64,000 nucleotides of DNA, taken from Notospermus geniculatus (lineage: Eukaryota; Nemertea; Pilidiophora; Heteronemertea; Lineidae). Under the pieces are notes generated by a model. The model worked only from the letters and a program-made list of their open reading frames with translations. It ran no database searches and was not told where the DNA came from. This document shows positions 45,869 to 57,446 of this stretch, piece by piece. Each line of letters starts with the position of its first letter. The first letter of the stretch is position 1. The stretch spans positions 535,201 through 599,200 of the forward strand of contig NMRB01000034.1 in the NCBI GenBank assembly GCA_002633025.1, in the 5' to 3' direction. A program made the position numbers and the translations under genes.

Positions 45869-46350
45869 GTGTATAGCTAGGCCTATTTTCACAAATTTAG
45901 TAAAAAAACATTCAAAAGGGGTAATTTGTTGAACCCTGCAAACACCTTGTTGGGACCATAGTCCTTCCTATATTTGGTACCCGGCCTGGGAGACTCCCAC
46001 GGAACAGACAGTAGCGCCGCCGCGGGGAGAAGCTGCACCTCATTCTCATCAAAACTGTGAGTGAGACCTGGAAACCACCTAGTGGAGGATCGTTGTACCA
46101 ATATAGAAAGCCGTCTCATTTGCTCAGCAGCAAAAAAATGTGGGCCTACTGCATGCAGTTTTATGTTGCAAATATACCATAGACAAAAAAGAGAACAAAT
46201 ATTTTAACCGATCGTTACAAGATAAACAGCCCCGGGAAACAGCCATGCAAATGATGTATTTCGTGACGCGGCGCACCTGTCTTTTCTGACGTGACGTGAC
46301 GGCGTTGCCGATGACGCGGCGGCGGGCTGATTACGGGAGGTGCAGAATCG

Positions 46351-46703
46351 AAGAAATCAAAGTCTCCTAGGAATCAATGTCCAGTCGTATTGTTCAGCGA
46401 GGGATTAGAATATATGGTATGGAGACCATGACCATTTTATTATAAGCAGGCTATTGTTTGGCGGACTTGCATTCCTAGGACGTTGATTCCTGTCACACCT
46501 GCCACAGCGAACTTGGCCATTTTCGTGGCGACCACGAGAATTGTCCGTATGAGCAACGGAAGTGGTGACGTGTGCTGCAGGCTAAGAGACTCGACAGGCA
46601 GCCTGGGAGGCAGCTTGCTAATAGACTAATCTTAGTATACAGCAGCTACTCAATAGATGGCGCCAGCAACCGAGAAATTATTAACTTGGGCCCACGTGGA
46701 CAC
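46351..46703 (+). repeat. 353-bp duplicated segment, copy 2
   Basis: Same orientation and length as 32126-32478, with about five substitutions. No inverted ends or target duplication are visible, so it may be part of a larger repeat that was truncated at both sites. Confidence 0.85.
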
Positions 46704-46959
46704 CGTTGAGCATTTTAGGCCTACTCGTAATGTGTGTCACAGTTCGATCCCCATGCCATCTTTTTTTGTAAAATAGCCATATCAAAATTGGGCGCTGCCT
46801 CCAGTGGCCCTTTAAGTGCGTATTCACTTCGATTAGGCTTTTTGAAATAAAGGTTATGTCAAAGGAGGTTTGCATTGTTATCAGGGCAACTGCATTGCTA
46901 TCAGGGCAGTTGCATCAGGGTAGTTATCTGGTCAAGAATTGATATAAAACCGCGCATTT

Positions 46960-48580
46960 TATATATATAAGTAGCTTTATTCATGTAATAATAATTACAT
47001 TGACAGAAAACATAAGAGGTGCGAGTGCTAACTAAGGTGGAAGAAAAAAGTCAGTGAAGGGGCAAACAGAAACAAAATCCCCTACGTAGACATGAGCAAC
47101 AGTAACAAGGTTACGGAAGACAACTATTGAGTACAAAGAAAACTCAGAATGGCATTAATATTGGCTACGTCATCTCCTGTCATAGTTTCTCTCAGATGTA
47201 GAAAGTCCCTAATGAGTGCAGCTGTGTTAATTAATCCTTGGTGAGGTGGAACGTATGGTACATTTCTTACTGATCTTACATTATATCGGGATACATTAAG
47301 TGTGTGTGACGTAAATGACAAAGTGCGTGAAACCGGAGATCTGCTTCCATTTAATATCAATGTGTAGGCCAGCTTGGCATACGAATTTGTGCTGTTCGAT
47401 ACTCTTCTTAAGAAACTAAGGAACCTGTTCTGAATTATGACGTCAATCGGAACAGATGATATGATCAGTGGTAGAAGGTTACAATGGGTACGGGGGTTAA
47501 CCCCAAAAATCTTCCTAATAGCTTTTCTCCAGGCGGTGTAAAGTATTTCAGTTGACTTATCTGATAAATTCCAAAGGACCGAACCATAGATAGACATGCA
47601 AAACGATTGAAACAATTTCAATTTGGTCTCAAACTTACAAAAATGGAACTTCGATATGAGTATATTTACCCGTCTATTAAAATCAGCTACAGCTTTGACA
47701 AGATTCTTGTCACGTGTGTCGGGTCCAACGACATGCCCTAGGTGCGTGGCTGTTGTTTCCGCTCTAAGTCGGATTCCTTGGAACACTATAACTACATTTA
47801 CATTTTCCGCAGTCCTATTTGACTCCGAGCAGAAGAAGAGAAGTTGACATTTGCCAGCATTAAATTTTATCAAATGTTCTTCAGAGAATTCTACTGCAAT
47901 TTCTAACTCAACTGAGAGAGAAAATTTTGTTGGGCACAGAATAATGATATAGTCTGCGTAGGCAAAAGCTCCCGCGAATGTAGTCCCTACATAGCAGCCG
48001 TATCCCGATCCTTTAAGATTCACCATCAACTCATCCATATATACAGCAAAAAGGAAAGGCGATATAATCCCCCCTTGCATTACCCCGTTTGTTACATCAA
48101 AGTACGCAGAGTGCGTCGTTCCCAGCGGATACGAATCTTCTGATTTATATACAAAGAAGCTACTGTTCTCGCAATGAGTGGACAGATTCCTCTCTTTAGT
48201 AACACCTTCATCATTTTGACGTATTGAACCCTATCGTATGCTTGACTTGCATCTAACAGCATTGCATAAACATTTCCTCCGCCATTTAGGTAATACTGGA
48301 TGACCTCGTTCACAACAAAATTACAATCACTAGTCGAAACACCTTTCTTATAGCCAAACTGCAGGTCTGAAGATTTTAGGGTACCCGTACATTTTTGCAA
48401 AATAATGCTTTCCAACAGTTTACAGAGGGGGCTGTTTAACGCTATGCCACGGTAGTTGGCTGAATCATTTAGTGACTTTCTACCATTCTTGGGTATAGGT
48501 ATAAAAGTACCATGAATCACCAATGCACAAGGATGGCGCTCCAGATATTTAAAGGATGAAACAATATCTGCAAGTATTCA
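46960..48580 (-). pseudogene. 5'-truncated LINE with inactive reverse transcriptase
   Basis: Minus strand. The first frame (48575-48092) carries RT motifs PIPKN, NYRGIALNSPLCKLLE, FGYKKGVST and LLDASQAYDRVQY (motif A). The second frame (48080-47124) begins at VMQGGIISPFLF and includes the motif C region and the thumb, to a stop at 47122-47124. A frameshift near 48110 separates them: the sequence HSAYFDVTNGVMQGG is readable only in the second frame. Motif C reads AYADY instead of YADD, so the second catalytic aspartate is lost (GAC TAT). The 3' untranslated part runs to about 46960 and ends in a TATA-rich tail. No endonuclease domain remains. The enzyme would have copied RNA into DNA at nicked genomic targets; this copy cannot. 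The family is the same as the copy at 58085-62285. Confidence 0.85.
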
Positions 48581-49200
48581 ATTCCTGCTGTCGGCAAGGT
48601 TCTTTTTCAGTGCCCTTTTACATGTTGCACGCACGAAGCGTGGTGTTTCCACGTACTTACTGTACAATAACATTTAATTCTAAAGTCACGAGCTGCTATC
48701 GATCACGCTACATCTTTGCTGTCCGGCGTGGATGTTGCTTTTTCTCAACAATTATTTATTGATTTCTTTCACTCGACACTCATTGTAATTTTGCCAACCA
48801 TGTCAGTTATTTGGAAAATAACCTAATACCTTTACTTCTTCAGTCACAATATTGAAAAGAATGTTTATAGATTTTTAATGACACTAAGACTCTTCGCCAT
48901 TTTCTTGTTGTCGAGCAAAATGACGAGTGCTGATCATGTTGTAGCCGTCTTCAATAAAAGAGAATATCTTGGTCGGGAAATAATTTCTTGCTCCTGATCC
49001 AAACGTATGACCAATCAATCGCCAACAAGTGTAAAATGATATCAACATGTTTTGGGTTGCGGATGCAATACAAAACGTGTACTGTAATTGGCTTAGCTAC
49101 TTCGCTTGCAATTGTGACGATTTTTTCCCCATTACCACTTTCGATTACAGTAAACATGTAGGCCTACATGTACATATACATGTAAATACATGGACATGCC
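48581..49200. other. Non-coding, nothing recognised
   Basis: Only short frames; TAGGCCTA and ACATGTA words cluster at 49155-49190. Confidence 0.5.
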
Positions 49201-49675
49201 GGTGAGACAGGGATCTACTTTTCACCCTGGGGAATCAGCCATCCATCGTGCAGAGAGGCGATCCCACATTCAGAGTCGGGTTTTCCCACATCCAGAGGCA
49301 AAATGGCAGCCACTTCAGGAAATGTGAGTCCAGCACCTACGAATATTCAAAATTCGTCATCATAAGTGAACCTGTTCTTCAATTCAACACTTCTATTCGG
49401 ATCTGATGAACCCTGGCCATTACTTCCAGTTCAAATTCTTGGATAGAGTTTCGTTTTAGAAGCGATTGAAGTGGCCAAACATGCCCCGTCATCCACAGTA
49501 AAGGTGGCACCGCCATCTTCCAGAGTAAAGACAAAGTTGGGCCAAAACAGCATGCCTTCACTACAGTACATAATTATGAAGGCCTAGGTCCTAGCTAGCC
49601 TGACAATATCCCTGGCCAGTGTTCTGGAATATTAGGAGGCAAGTTGGGGATCTTTTATACAGTGCTCCAAGCCAA
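49201..49675 (-). repeat. Left arm of a large inverted repeat
   Basis: Matches, in inverse, 52555-52872 and 53963-54112 taken together; the right arm is interrupted by the 1090-bp element at 52873-53962. Here the site is uninterrupted (about 49370-49380), so it is the empty target. 49676-50249 contains a C12/CA microsatellite near 49925 and no gene. Confidence 0.8.
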
Positions 49676-50249
49676 CTACAAAACCATGGGAGGGATTCTG
49701 GAGAGCACCTCCATCATGAACAGTCATCATTATTGTTTTCCTTCACCTGCAGCCCCGTGGAACTAGTGGGAAGGGGTCAAGTGTTGGATTTTTGACCCTT
49801 CTTGACCCCCTCAAGTGTTGCACTGTACATTTTAGTGAATAAAACCAATGGCATTTTCTTGTACTCACTGAGACCTTTATGTTGATACCAATGTTGGTAT
49901 GATTTGAAGATATCAAATTTCTGACCCCCCCCCCCCCACACACACACACACTATAAATCCCTCTGGGCCTTTAAAAAGGGCGGCCATCTTGGAAACTGGC
50001 AATTGTTTGTGGTGACAAGTTGAAATGTATTCAGCATATCCATCTTCTTATAATGCAGAAGGAAGTTTTTGGTTACTACGACTCCGCCATGAAACTGAAA
50101 AATAAATGGGCTTGTCTCTTGATCTGTGATTGATTAAAGCACAGGGCATCTAGTTTTATACAAACGCCATGCTTTCAGGTGGTCTTGTTCTCCTTGCATT
50201 GGCATGCTGGTACAAAGCCAAACCACTCTTTCGGCTTCTCCTTTTTAGC

Positions 50250-50544
50250 TCAGCTGTTTCAGCTGAGCTAGTCATATGTATACTGAGTGGCGTCCGTCTG
50301 TGTGTGTGTCGTCCGTGAACCTGGCAGGCACGTTTCGCAACCGCAAGGCCCAGGGTCATGAAAGCCGGTGGAGTGGTAGGCCCTAGGAAGGACTCGAAAC
50401 AGGACCAAAAATTTTTGCGATCTGACGTACATTCTGCTCTCCAGGGGGCATTTTCCGTAAAATGGAAAACCCCAATAACTCAGTCCACAGGCAATATATC
50501 AAACTGAAATTGATAGGGTATGAAGCTTGATTTTTGGTACACCA
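50250..50544 (+). repeat. AGGTCA-type dispersed repeat, 5' part
   Basis: Begins TTTTTAGCTCAGCTGTTTC with an AGCTCAGCTG / CAGCTGAGCT palindrome and contains CCAGGGGGCATTTT. It is the start of the family seen at 23756 and 35370, and is cut by the gap. Confidence 0.65.
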
Positions 50545-51533
50545 NNNNNNNNNNNNNNNNNNNNNNNNNNNNNNNNNNNNNNNNNNNNNNNNNNNNNNNN
50601 NNNNNNNNNNNNNNNNNNNNNNNNNNNNNNNNNNNNNNNNNNNNNNNNNNNNNNNNNNNNNNNNNNNNNNNNNNNNNNNNNNNNNNNNNNNNNNNNNNNN
50701 NNNNNNNNNNNNNNNNNNNNNNNNNNNNNNNNNNNNNNNNNNNNNNNNNNNNNNNNNNNNNNNNNNNNNNNNNNNNNNNNNNNNNNNNNNNNNNNNNNNN
50801 NNNNNNNNNNNNNNNNNNNNNNNNNNNNNNNNNNNNNNNNNNNNNNNNNNNNNNNNNNNNNNNNNNNNNNNNNNNNNNNNNNNNNNNNNNNNNNNNNNNN
50901 NNNNNNNNNNNNNNNNNNNNNNNNNNNNNNNNNNNNNNNNNNNNNNNNNNNNNNNNNNNNNNNNNNNNNNNNNNNNNNNNNNNNNNNNNNNNNNNNNNNN
51001 NNNNNNNNNNNNNNNNNNNNNNNNNNNNNNNNNNNNNNNNNNNNNNNNNNNNNNNNNNNNNNNNNNNNNNNNNNNNNNNNNNNNNNNNNNNNNNNNNNNN
51101 NNNNNNNNNNNNNNNNNNNNNNNNNNNNNNNNNNNNNNNNNNNNNNNNNNNNNNNNNNNNNNNNNNNNNNNNNNNNNNNNNNNNNNNNNNNNNNNNNNNN
51201 NNNNNNNNNNNNNNNNNNNNNNNNNNNNNNNNNNNNNNNNNNNNNNNNNNNNNNNNNNNNNNNNNNNNNNNNNNNNNNNNNNNNNNNNNNNNNNNNNNNN
51301 NNNNNNNNNNNNNNNNNNNNNNNNNNNNNNNNNNNNNNNNNNNNNNNNNNNNNNNNNNNNNNNNNNNNNNNNNNNNNNNNNNNNNNNNNNNNNNNNNNNN
51401 NNNNNNNNNNNNNNNNNNNNNNNNNNNNNNNNNNNNNNNNNNNNNNNNNNNNNNNNNNNNNNNNNNNNNNNNNNNNNNNNNNNNNNNNNNNNNNNNNNNN
51501 NNNNNNNNNNNNNNNNNNNNNNNNNNNNNNNNN
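50545..51533. other. Assembly gap (N), 989 bases
   Basis: Unknown sequence between a dispersed repeat and a tandem array, so it probably contains more of the 99-bp satellite. Nothing can be called here. Confidence 0.95.
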
Positions 51534-51915
51534 TTGGTATCAAACTAAAGGTAATGAAGTGTAGGTTTGAACTGACCTACTTCCATGACCTACTGACCTT
51601 CTTAAAGACCAGTTTATTCAAGGTAGTCATGTTTGGTATCAACCGAAAGGTAATGAAGTGTAGGTTTGAACTGGCCTACTTCCATGACCTATTTACCTAC
51701 TTAAAGACCAGGTGAGCCAAGGTAGCCATGTTTGGTATCAAACTAAAGGTAATGAAGTGTTGGTTTGAACTGATCTACTTCCGTGACCTACTGACCTACT
51801 TAAAGACCAGTTGCGCCAAGGTAGTCATGTTTGGTATCAAACTGAAGGTAATGAAGTGTAATTTGAAGTGATCTACTTCCCTGACCTGCTTAAAGACCAG
51901 TTGAGCCAAGGTGTC
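51534..51915 (+). repeat. 99-bp tandem repeat (satellite-like)
   Basis: TTGGTATCAA recurs at 51534, 51633, 51732 and 51831, an exact 99-bp period; the last unit is partial. Units contain GTAATGAAGTGTAGG and TGACCTACTTCCATGACC plus TACTGACCT, i.e. direct TGACCT half-sites. Since 99 is divisible by three, an open frame runs through it by chance. 51916-52554 holds no recognised gene. Confidence 0.85.
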
Positions 51916-52554
51916 TTTCTCTTCGTTTTCTATAATAAAATCCTTGGACCCAGTTTACAGTTCCACCTCTCCTTCAGCATGCTTCACTACACCTACAACT
52001 ACAACTGAAGTCAACTGTCAGCTGAGCGCCAGGCCCTTGGGCCTCTTGTTTTAGAGTTCGTTTGGGTTTCAACATCAGCATGAGCTTCAACCCTAAGACA
52101 ATAAAGAAGATAGACAAATTAAAGGAGGAACTTGCTCTGATGAAATATCCAGTACAGCAGCGACATGTTCGTTGCCCCATGCTGGCGGCTACATGTAGGC
52201 CTACGTACATGTACACGACGAAGCGTGACAGCTCAAATCAAAATGGTGCGGTGCCCGTCTTGTTTCTTCATTCTTGCACTGGTGGTTTACTGATCCGATG
52301 GTATATAGGCTAAATCTGCTTTTTCTCAATCTCAGCTATCTATTGCTCAATGATTATATAATTTATAGAACTGTCACGATGGGTCCTCCATATGCTGGCC
52401 CACAGGCCCCTGAAGCCTGTGTAACGATCCCTTCTCATACCTCCATGTCCCATTGTTTAACCCGGTAATCGCGCTAACTAGGCCTAGGCTTCAGTTCAGG
52501 GGCCTGCAGTGGGTGCTAGCATGGATGGAGAATCCCTTCCATGCCGCACATGGT

Positions 52555-54112
52555 TCTGTTGTTGGCTTGGAGCACTGTAGGCCTATTAAAGACCTCCAAC
52601 TTGCCTCCTAATATTCCAGAACATTGGCCAGGGATATTGTCAGGCTAGCTAGGACCTAGGCCTTTATAAGCCTATGTACTGTAGTGAAGGCAGGCTGTTT
52701 TGGCCCAACTTTGTCTTTACTCTGGAAAATGGCGGTGCCACCTTTACTGTGGATGACGGGGCAAGTTTGGCCACTTCAATCGCTTCTAAAACGAAACTCT
52801 ATCCAAGAATTTGAACTGGAAGTAATGGCCAGTGTCCATCAGATCCGAATAGAAGTGTTGAATTGAAGAACACCCTTACGAAAAATTCCCGTGTGTTATT
52901 TCTTTTTTTCACATGTGGGAATTATTTCACATATGTGAAAATAAGGCCATGTGTGAAATTTGCCGTGTGAAAAATTCCCATGTGGGATTTTTGTTGAAAT
53001 CCCACATGTGAATCCTACATGTAAATCCTATATTGGTCATAATCTTAGTTCACAGTTTTTTGCTATTTTCTTCATCACCTGACTTGTGTCAGATGTAGAA
53101 GGAGAAGGCAACCATCAGGTGCAGCCTTTCATTATAAACAGCTTTCATCTTAGCCAATAGGCCGAGAAGGTTAACAGTTCTAGATGGTTTGGTGATATCA
53201 ATGAATAGAAAAGTATATTTTCTTTGGTAGGCCTACAGACAAAACCAATGTTATAAAACTATTGCCTTGACAATTCTGAAACATGAACATTCACAACTTC
53301 AATTTTTTGTCTCATATTTCAAATGGTAGTTAGGTAATTTTCTTATGCATTTGTTTTCATAAAAAATGGCATTTTTATTAAATATTTGCAAATTATAACA
53401 TAATTGCCATCCCCCCAGTTGTTCGCCGGTAAAAGCTTCATGTTTGACCTTGTAAATAAAACAACTCGTCCACCAGCTTACCGGCCTATCTGTAGATTAA
53501 CCAACACACTTATAAGGAAAGTTTGTCATATATTGCTTGTTATTTTCATTTTCAAAAGTAACTCCATAATCACATGTGTGATTTTCTTGAGAAAACAGAA
53601 GTATTATGTGTGAAAAAAATCACACATGGTAATTTTAAAATTCCCATGTGTGAAAATGTAATTTTAAAATTCCCATGTGTGAAAATAAAAATAACACATG
53701 TAAAAAAATCACATGTGGTAATTTCGTAAGTAAAAAAGAAATTCCCACATGTGAAAAAAAATTCCCACGTGTGAAATAATCCCATGGAAATTTCACATGT
53801 GGTAAATGAAAATTAACATATGGGAATCTGAAAATCACATGTGGGAAAATAAAATTCACATAATGCAAATGTTTTTACATATGTGAAGAGCCGTTTCACA
53901 TATGGGAATAGTCATTTCACATATGTGAAAACAAAATCACACATGGGACTTTTTCGTAAGGGCAGATTCACTTATGATGACGAATTTTGAATATTCGTAG
54001 GTGCTGGACTCACATTTCCTGAAGTGGCTGCCATTTTGCCTCTGGATGTGGGAAAACCCGACTCTGAATGTGGGATTGACTCTCTGCACGATGGATGGCT
54101 GATTCCCCAGGG
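52555..54112 (+). repeat. Right arm of the large inverted repeat, interrupted
   Basis: 52555-52872 and 53963-54112 are the inverse of 49675-49201. The interruption is the 1090-bp transposon. The pair GAAGAACA|...|CAGATTCACTTATG against the intact GAAGAACAGGTTCACTT in the left arm shows where the insertion took place. Confidence 0.8.
52873..53962. mobile_element. CCCTTACG element, copy 1 (1090 bp)
   Basis: Terminal inverted repeats CCCTTACGAAAAATTCCC and GGGACTTTTTCGTAAGGG. The last 400 bp and first 120 bp are crowded with CACATGTG, CACATATG and their (A/T)-flanked variants, many in palindromes such as TTTCACATATGTGAAAA. No transposase. CA is present at both borders and once in the empty site at 49370-49380, so the target duplication is probably 2 bp. 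Confidence 0.8.
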
Positions 54113-54424
54113 TGCTTTTGATACAAATAGAATTTTACAGCTGGATGAGTAGAAGTGGTCACACCAAAAGGACGTCACACTCGTGTCTCCAGCGACGCAG
54201 GTGCCGACCTACACCTGCCCGTTGTCCAGTACAACAAAAAATTTATAAGCGAACTAATGTCAACGGTAAATGTGACCCGTTCTGGTAAAACCAGGCATAT
54301 GTCGCTCAGAAGGTAGTCTCAACAACGCCAGAGAGAAAATGGAAGAAATAGATTGCTTCAGATTTCATAATAGACAGACAGTATTGAAACTGACAAACAT
54401 TTGGTCTCAACCTGCCAAGCTAAC

Positions 54425-55513
54425 CCCTACGAAAAATTCCCATGTGTTATTTCTTTTTTTTTACATGTGGGAATTATTTCACATATGTGAAAATAAGGCA
54501 ATGTGTGAAATTTGCCGTGTGAAAAATTCCCATGTGGGATTTTTGTTGAAATCCCACATGTGAATCCTACATGTAAATCCTATATTGGTCATAATCTTAG
54601 TTCACGGTTTTTTGCTATTTTCTTCATCACCTGACTTGTGTCAGATGTAGAAGGAGAAGGCCACCATCAGGTGCAGCCTTTCATTATAAACAGCTTTCAT
54701 CTTAGCCAATAGGCCGAGAAGGTTAACAGTTCTAGATGGTTGGGTGATATCAATGAATAGAAAAGTATCTTTTCTTTGGTACAGACAAAACCAATGTTAT
54801 AAAACTATTGCCTTGACAATTCTGAAACATGAACATTCACAACTTCAATTTTTTGTCTCATATTTCAAATGGTAGTTAGGTAATTTTCTTATGCATTTGT
54901 TTTCATAAAAAATGGCATTGTTTATTAAATATTTGCAAATTATAACATAATTGCCATCCCCCCAGTTGTTCGCCGGTAAAAGCTTCATGTTTGACCTTGT
55001 AAATAAAACAAACTCGTCTACCTGCTTACCTGTCTATCTGTAGATTAACCAACACACTTATAAGGAAAGTTTGTCATATATTGCTTGTTATTTTCATTTT
55101 CAAAAGTAACTCCATAATCACATGTGTGATTTTCTTGAGAAAACAGAAGTATTATGTGTGAAAAAAATCACACATGGTAATTTTAAAATTCCCATGTGTG
55201 AAAATGTAATTTTAAAATTCCCATGTGTGAAAATAAAAATAACACATGTAAAAAAATCACATGTGGTAATTTCGCAAGTAAAAAAGAAATTCCCACATGT
55301 GAAAAAAAAATTCCCACGTGTGAAATAATCCCATGGAAATTTCACATGTGGTCAATGAAAATTAACATATGGGAATCTGAAAATCACATGTGGGAAAATA
55401 AAATTCACATAATGCAAATGTTTTTACATATGTGAAGAGCCGTTTCACATATGGGAATAGTCATTTCACATATGTGAAAACAAAATCACACATGGGACTT
55501 TTTCGTAAGGGAA
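54425..55513. mobile_element. CCCTTACG element, copy 2 (1089 bp)
   Basis: Nearly the same sequence as 52873-53962, in the same orientation, with scattered substitutions and small indels (for example the first end reads CCCCTACG). The borders show AA on both sides (left ...CTAA, right AAGAGC), again consistent with a 2-bp target duplication. The stretch 54113-54424 between the copies has no recognised feature. Confidence 0.8.
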
Positions 55514-55658
55514 GAGCGACATATGCCTGGTTGTACCAGAACGGGTACAAATGTCCGTTGTTGAAAGGATAGTAACACAGTTTCTCGTTAATTGATGACA
55601 GTTCTTTCCGCTGAAAGATAAAAGAAAATTTATTCGTTCTCAATTTAGGAATCGTATT

Positions 55659-56022
55659 AAGGCCAGTTTCACGGTGCGATTCGGACGGACGTTCAAGACG
55701 GACGCTATTTTGTCGTACGATTCTCTCGGATCGGAAATTCTCTAGGTATCCACGGTCCGATTTATTCTTACGTCAATGCAGAGGAATCATTCTTCGTCGA
55801 GCGTGCCAAGTACATGGCCGCCAACGCAGCCACCTGATTGGTCGAGTTCATGCGTCCTTCGTACGACATCGGATGAAAACAGAACATCCGTCTTGTGTAT
55901 CCCATGTCTCAAAAGCCATAAAATTTTGTCGTATGTGCAGTTTACACGCAGCGATTTGGACGTACGATCGTGTCGGATCCGACAATCGGATGTAAAAATC
56001 ATATCGTGTAAATTGGCCTTTA
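55659..56022. mobile_element. MITE with AAGGCCA ends, 364 bp
   Basis: AAGGCCAGTTTCAC at the left and GTGTAAATTGGCCTT at the right are inverse with mismatches; CGGACGGACG and GGACGTACGATCG continue inward. A fragment lies at about 1890-1950. 56023-56720 is AT-rich and holds nothing recognised. Confidence 0.65.
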
Positions 56023-56930
56023 CATGTATTGTGTGGATTATTCATAGCTCATGAAGGGTTAGTTTAAACTCAAATTCAAACTCGTTGCTGAATTCATTGC
56101 TCGTAGTGTTGTGAATGTACAGTCTAGGTTAAAAAGTAAAAAGGCAGCAGATACTCCTTTGTTTCTCAGCTAATATCGATGGTTTCAACCTCTACATCTG
56201 TTTAACGTTATGCCTATAATGTTGTTAAAATGATCACGTACAAAATTGAGGGTTACTGGCAAAATATCACTAAAATATCATGATTGCATCAAGAAAAAAA
56301 CTCAATTTTTCAGAATTCGGAATGTTGACTTATTATCATCTTGAATTTAAAACCAACGTGATATCATCCTTAGTCGAACCTATGATTTTCTGCTGATATT
56401 TTGCTATTTCTTGAAAACGATTTTTTGACACTTTTTTTCACATAATTTCTTTAAAAAGACAGAGATGTTTCCTATTCTGCTGAGATGCCAATGGTCATTT
56501 ATGTGTAAGGTTGCCATATTATACCCAAAAACATGTTGTTTAAATGATGACATACCAGATTTAGGATTTGTGGCAAAATATCATGAAAATTAGAACTTCA
56601 CAATATCAAGAAAAACACAATTTTTAGAACCCAAAGTTTTCATTTCAAAATAAGCTTCATATTATTCCCTGATGATTTTACTTTTTAATAAGACTGTACA
56701 TGTACATGAATAATACCTGAAAAGCTGAATTGCATGATCAAAAAGCCCCCATGCGACGAGCAAGAGAAATGCTAACGCCCTGCAAACACCTCGGACGAAG
56801 GCTCAGAACATGATAGACCACCACGATGCCAGGAGGGCGCCACCGTATTTGTGTTCGAGCTGTCAAGGACGGTGTCAACATCGTCTGGTGAGCTCCTGCT
56901 GAACACTTTCTTTGAAAGAAAAAAAAATTG

Positions 56931-57000
56931 ACCCAGCTGGGAATCGAACCCGCGCCCTGTTATCCTTGTTCCACCGTCTTCCCCATTCGGCCATCGAACT
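56931..57000 (-). pseudogene. tRNA-like Pol III unit (minus)
   Basis: Minus strand: TGGCCGAATGG (A-box-like) and GGGTTCGATTCCC (B-box), then a long T run (56916-56928 on the other strand). The variable region is short and the stems are weak; the type cannot be assigned. Confidence 0.55.
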
Positions 57001-57100
57001 TGTTGGTAGGCTCCCCATGTGTTCTCTTATTGGTAGTATTATTACGTAAGTCGAAGGCCTACTACATGTATGACAAACACAAATCGTGTTCTTGTCAGCT

Positions 57101-57170
57101 GGCTCGTTGGCCGAGTGGATAGAGTGGTGCATGACAATCAGAAGGTCGACGGTTCGAATTCCTTCTAAAT
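57101..57170 (+). pseudogene. tRNA-like Pol III unit (plus)
   Basis: TTGGCCGAGTGGATAGAG (A-box-like), GGTTCGAATTCC (B-box), then T8 at 57179-57186. It faces away from the minus-strand unit, 100 bp apart. Stems are imperfect, so probably not a working tRNA. Confidence 0.6.
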
Positions 57171-57446
57171 GACTATAATTTTTTTTCTTTGAGTAGTGTA
57201 AGAGGTATCCGGAGATGTTGACAGCTCTGTTGCCCGAAGACAAATAAGGTGGTGCCATCCCGGCCTCGTTGGGTCTATCATGATCTGAACCTTCATCTGA
57301 GGTGTTTGCAAGTCTCTTGCTCGTCGCATGGGGGCTTTTTGTTCATGCAGTTCAGCTTTAAGATTACCTATTAACATTCGGCACGGAAAGTATATCAGAG
57401 TACCCTTCACTTCGTCAGATGTCATTCTATAACTAAACTCGCCGAC

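Larger units (their letters stand above)
56721..57361. mobile_element. Foldback element with two divergent tRNA-like units
   Basis: Arms at about 56721-56930 and 57165-57361 share AAGCTGAATTGCATGA-type ends, AAAAGCCCCCATGCGACGAG, CAAGAGA, the AACATGATAGACC core and AAAGAAAAAAAA before each tRNA-like unit. Related to the elements at 3163-4846 and 20444-21729. It lies 85 bp upstream of the exon at 57447. Confidence 0.8.

Noticed and set aside
45464-45892. 142-codon minus frame rich in Phe and Lys
   Set aside because: It crosses the A/T homopolymers of the hAT-like MITE; composition explains it.
50383-51715. Very long open frames of 340-390 codons on both strands
   Set aside because: They consist almost wholly of unknown bases in the assembly gap.
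52062-52313. Frame with a short coiled-coil-like stretch (KTIKKIDKLKEELALMK)
   Set aside because: Only 20-30 residues look protein-like and no splice sites are clear; could be an isolated exon but cannot be supported.
53635-55435. Frames rich in HVIFxF or HMGIL-type repeats near 53.6 and 55.2 kb
   Set aside because: They translate the CACATGTG-rich ends of the CCCTTACG element and occur on both strands; no protein character.
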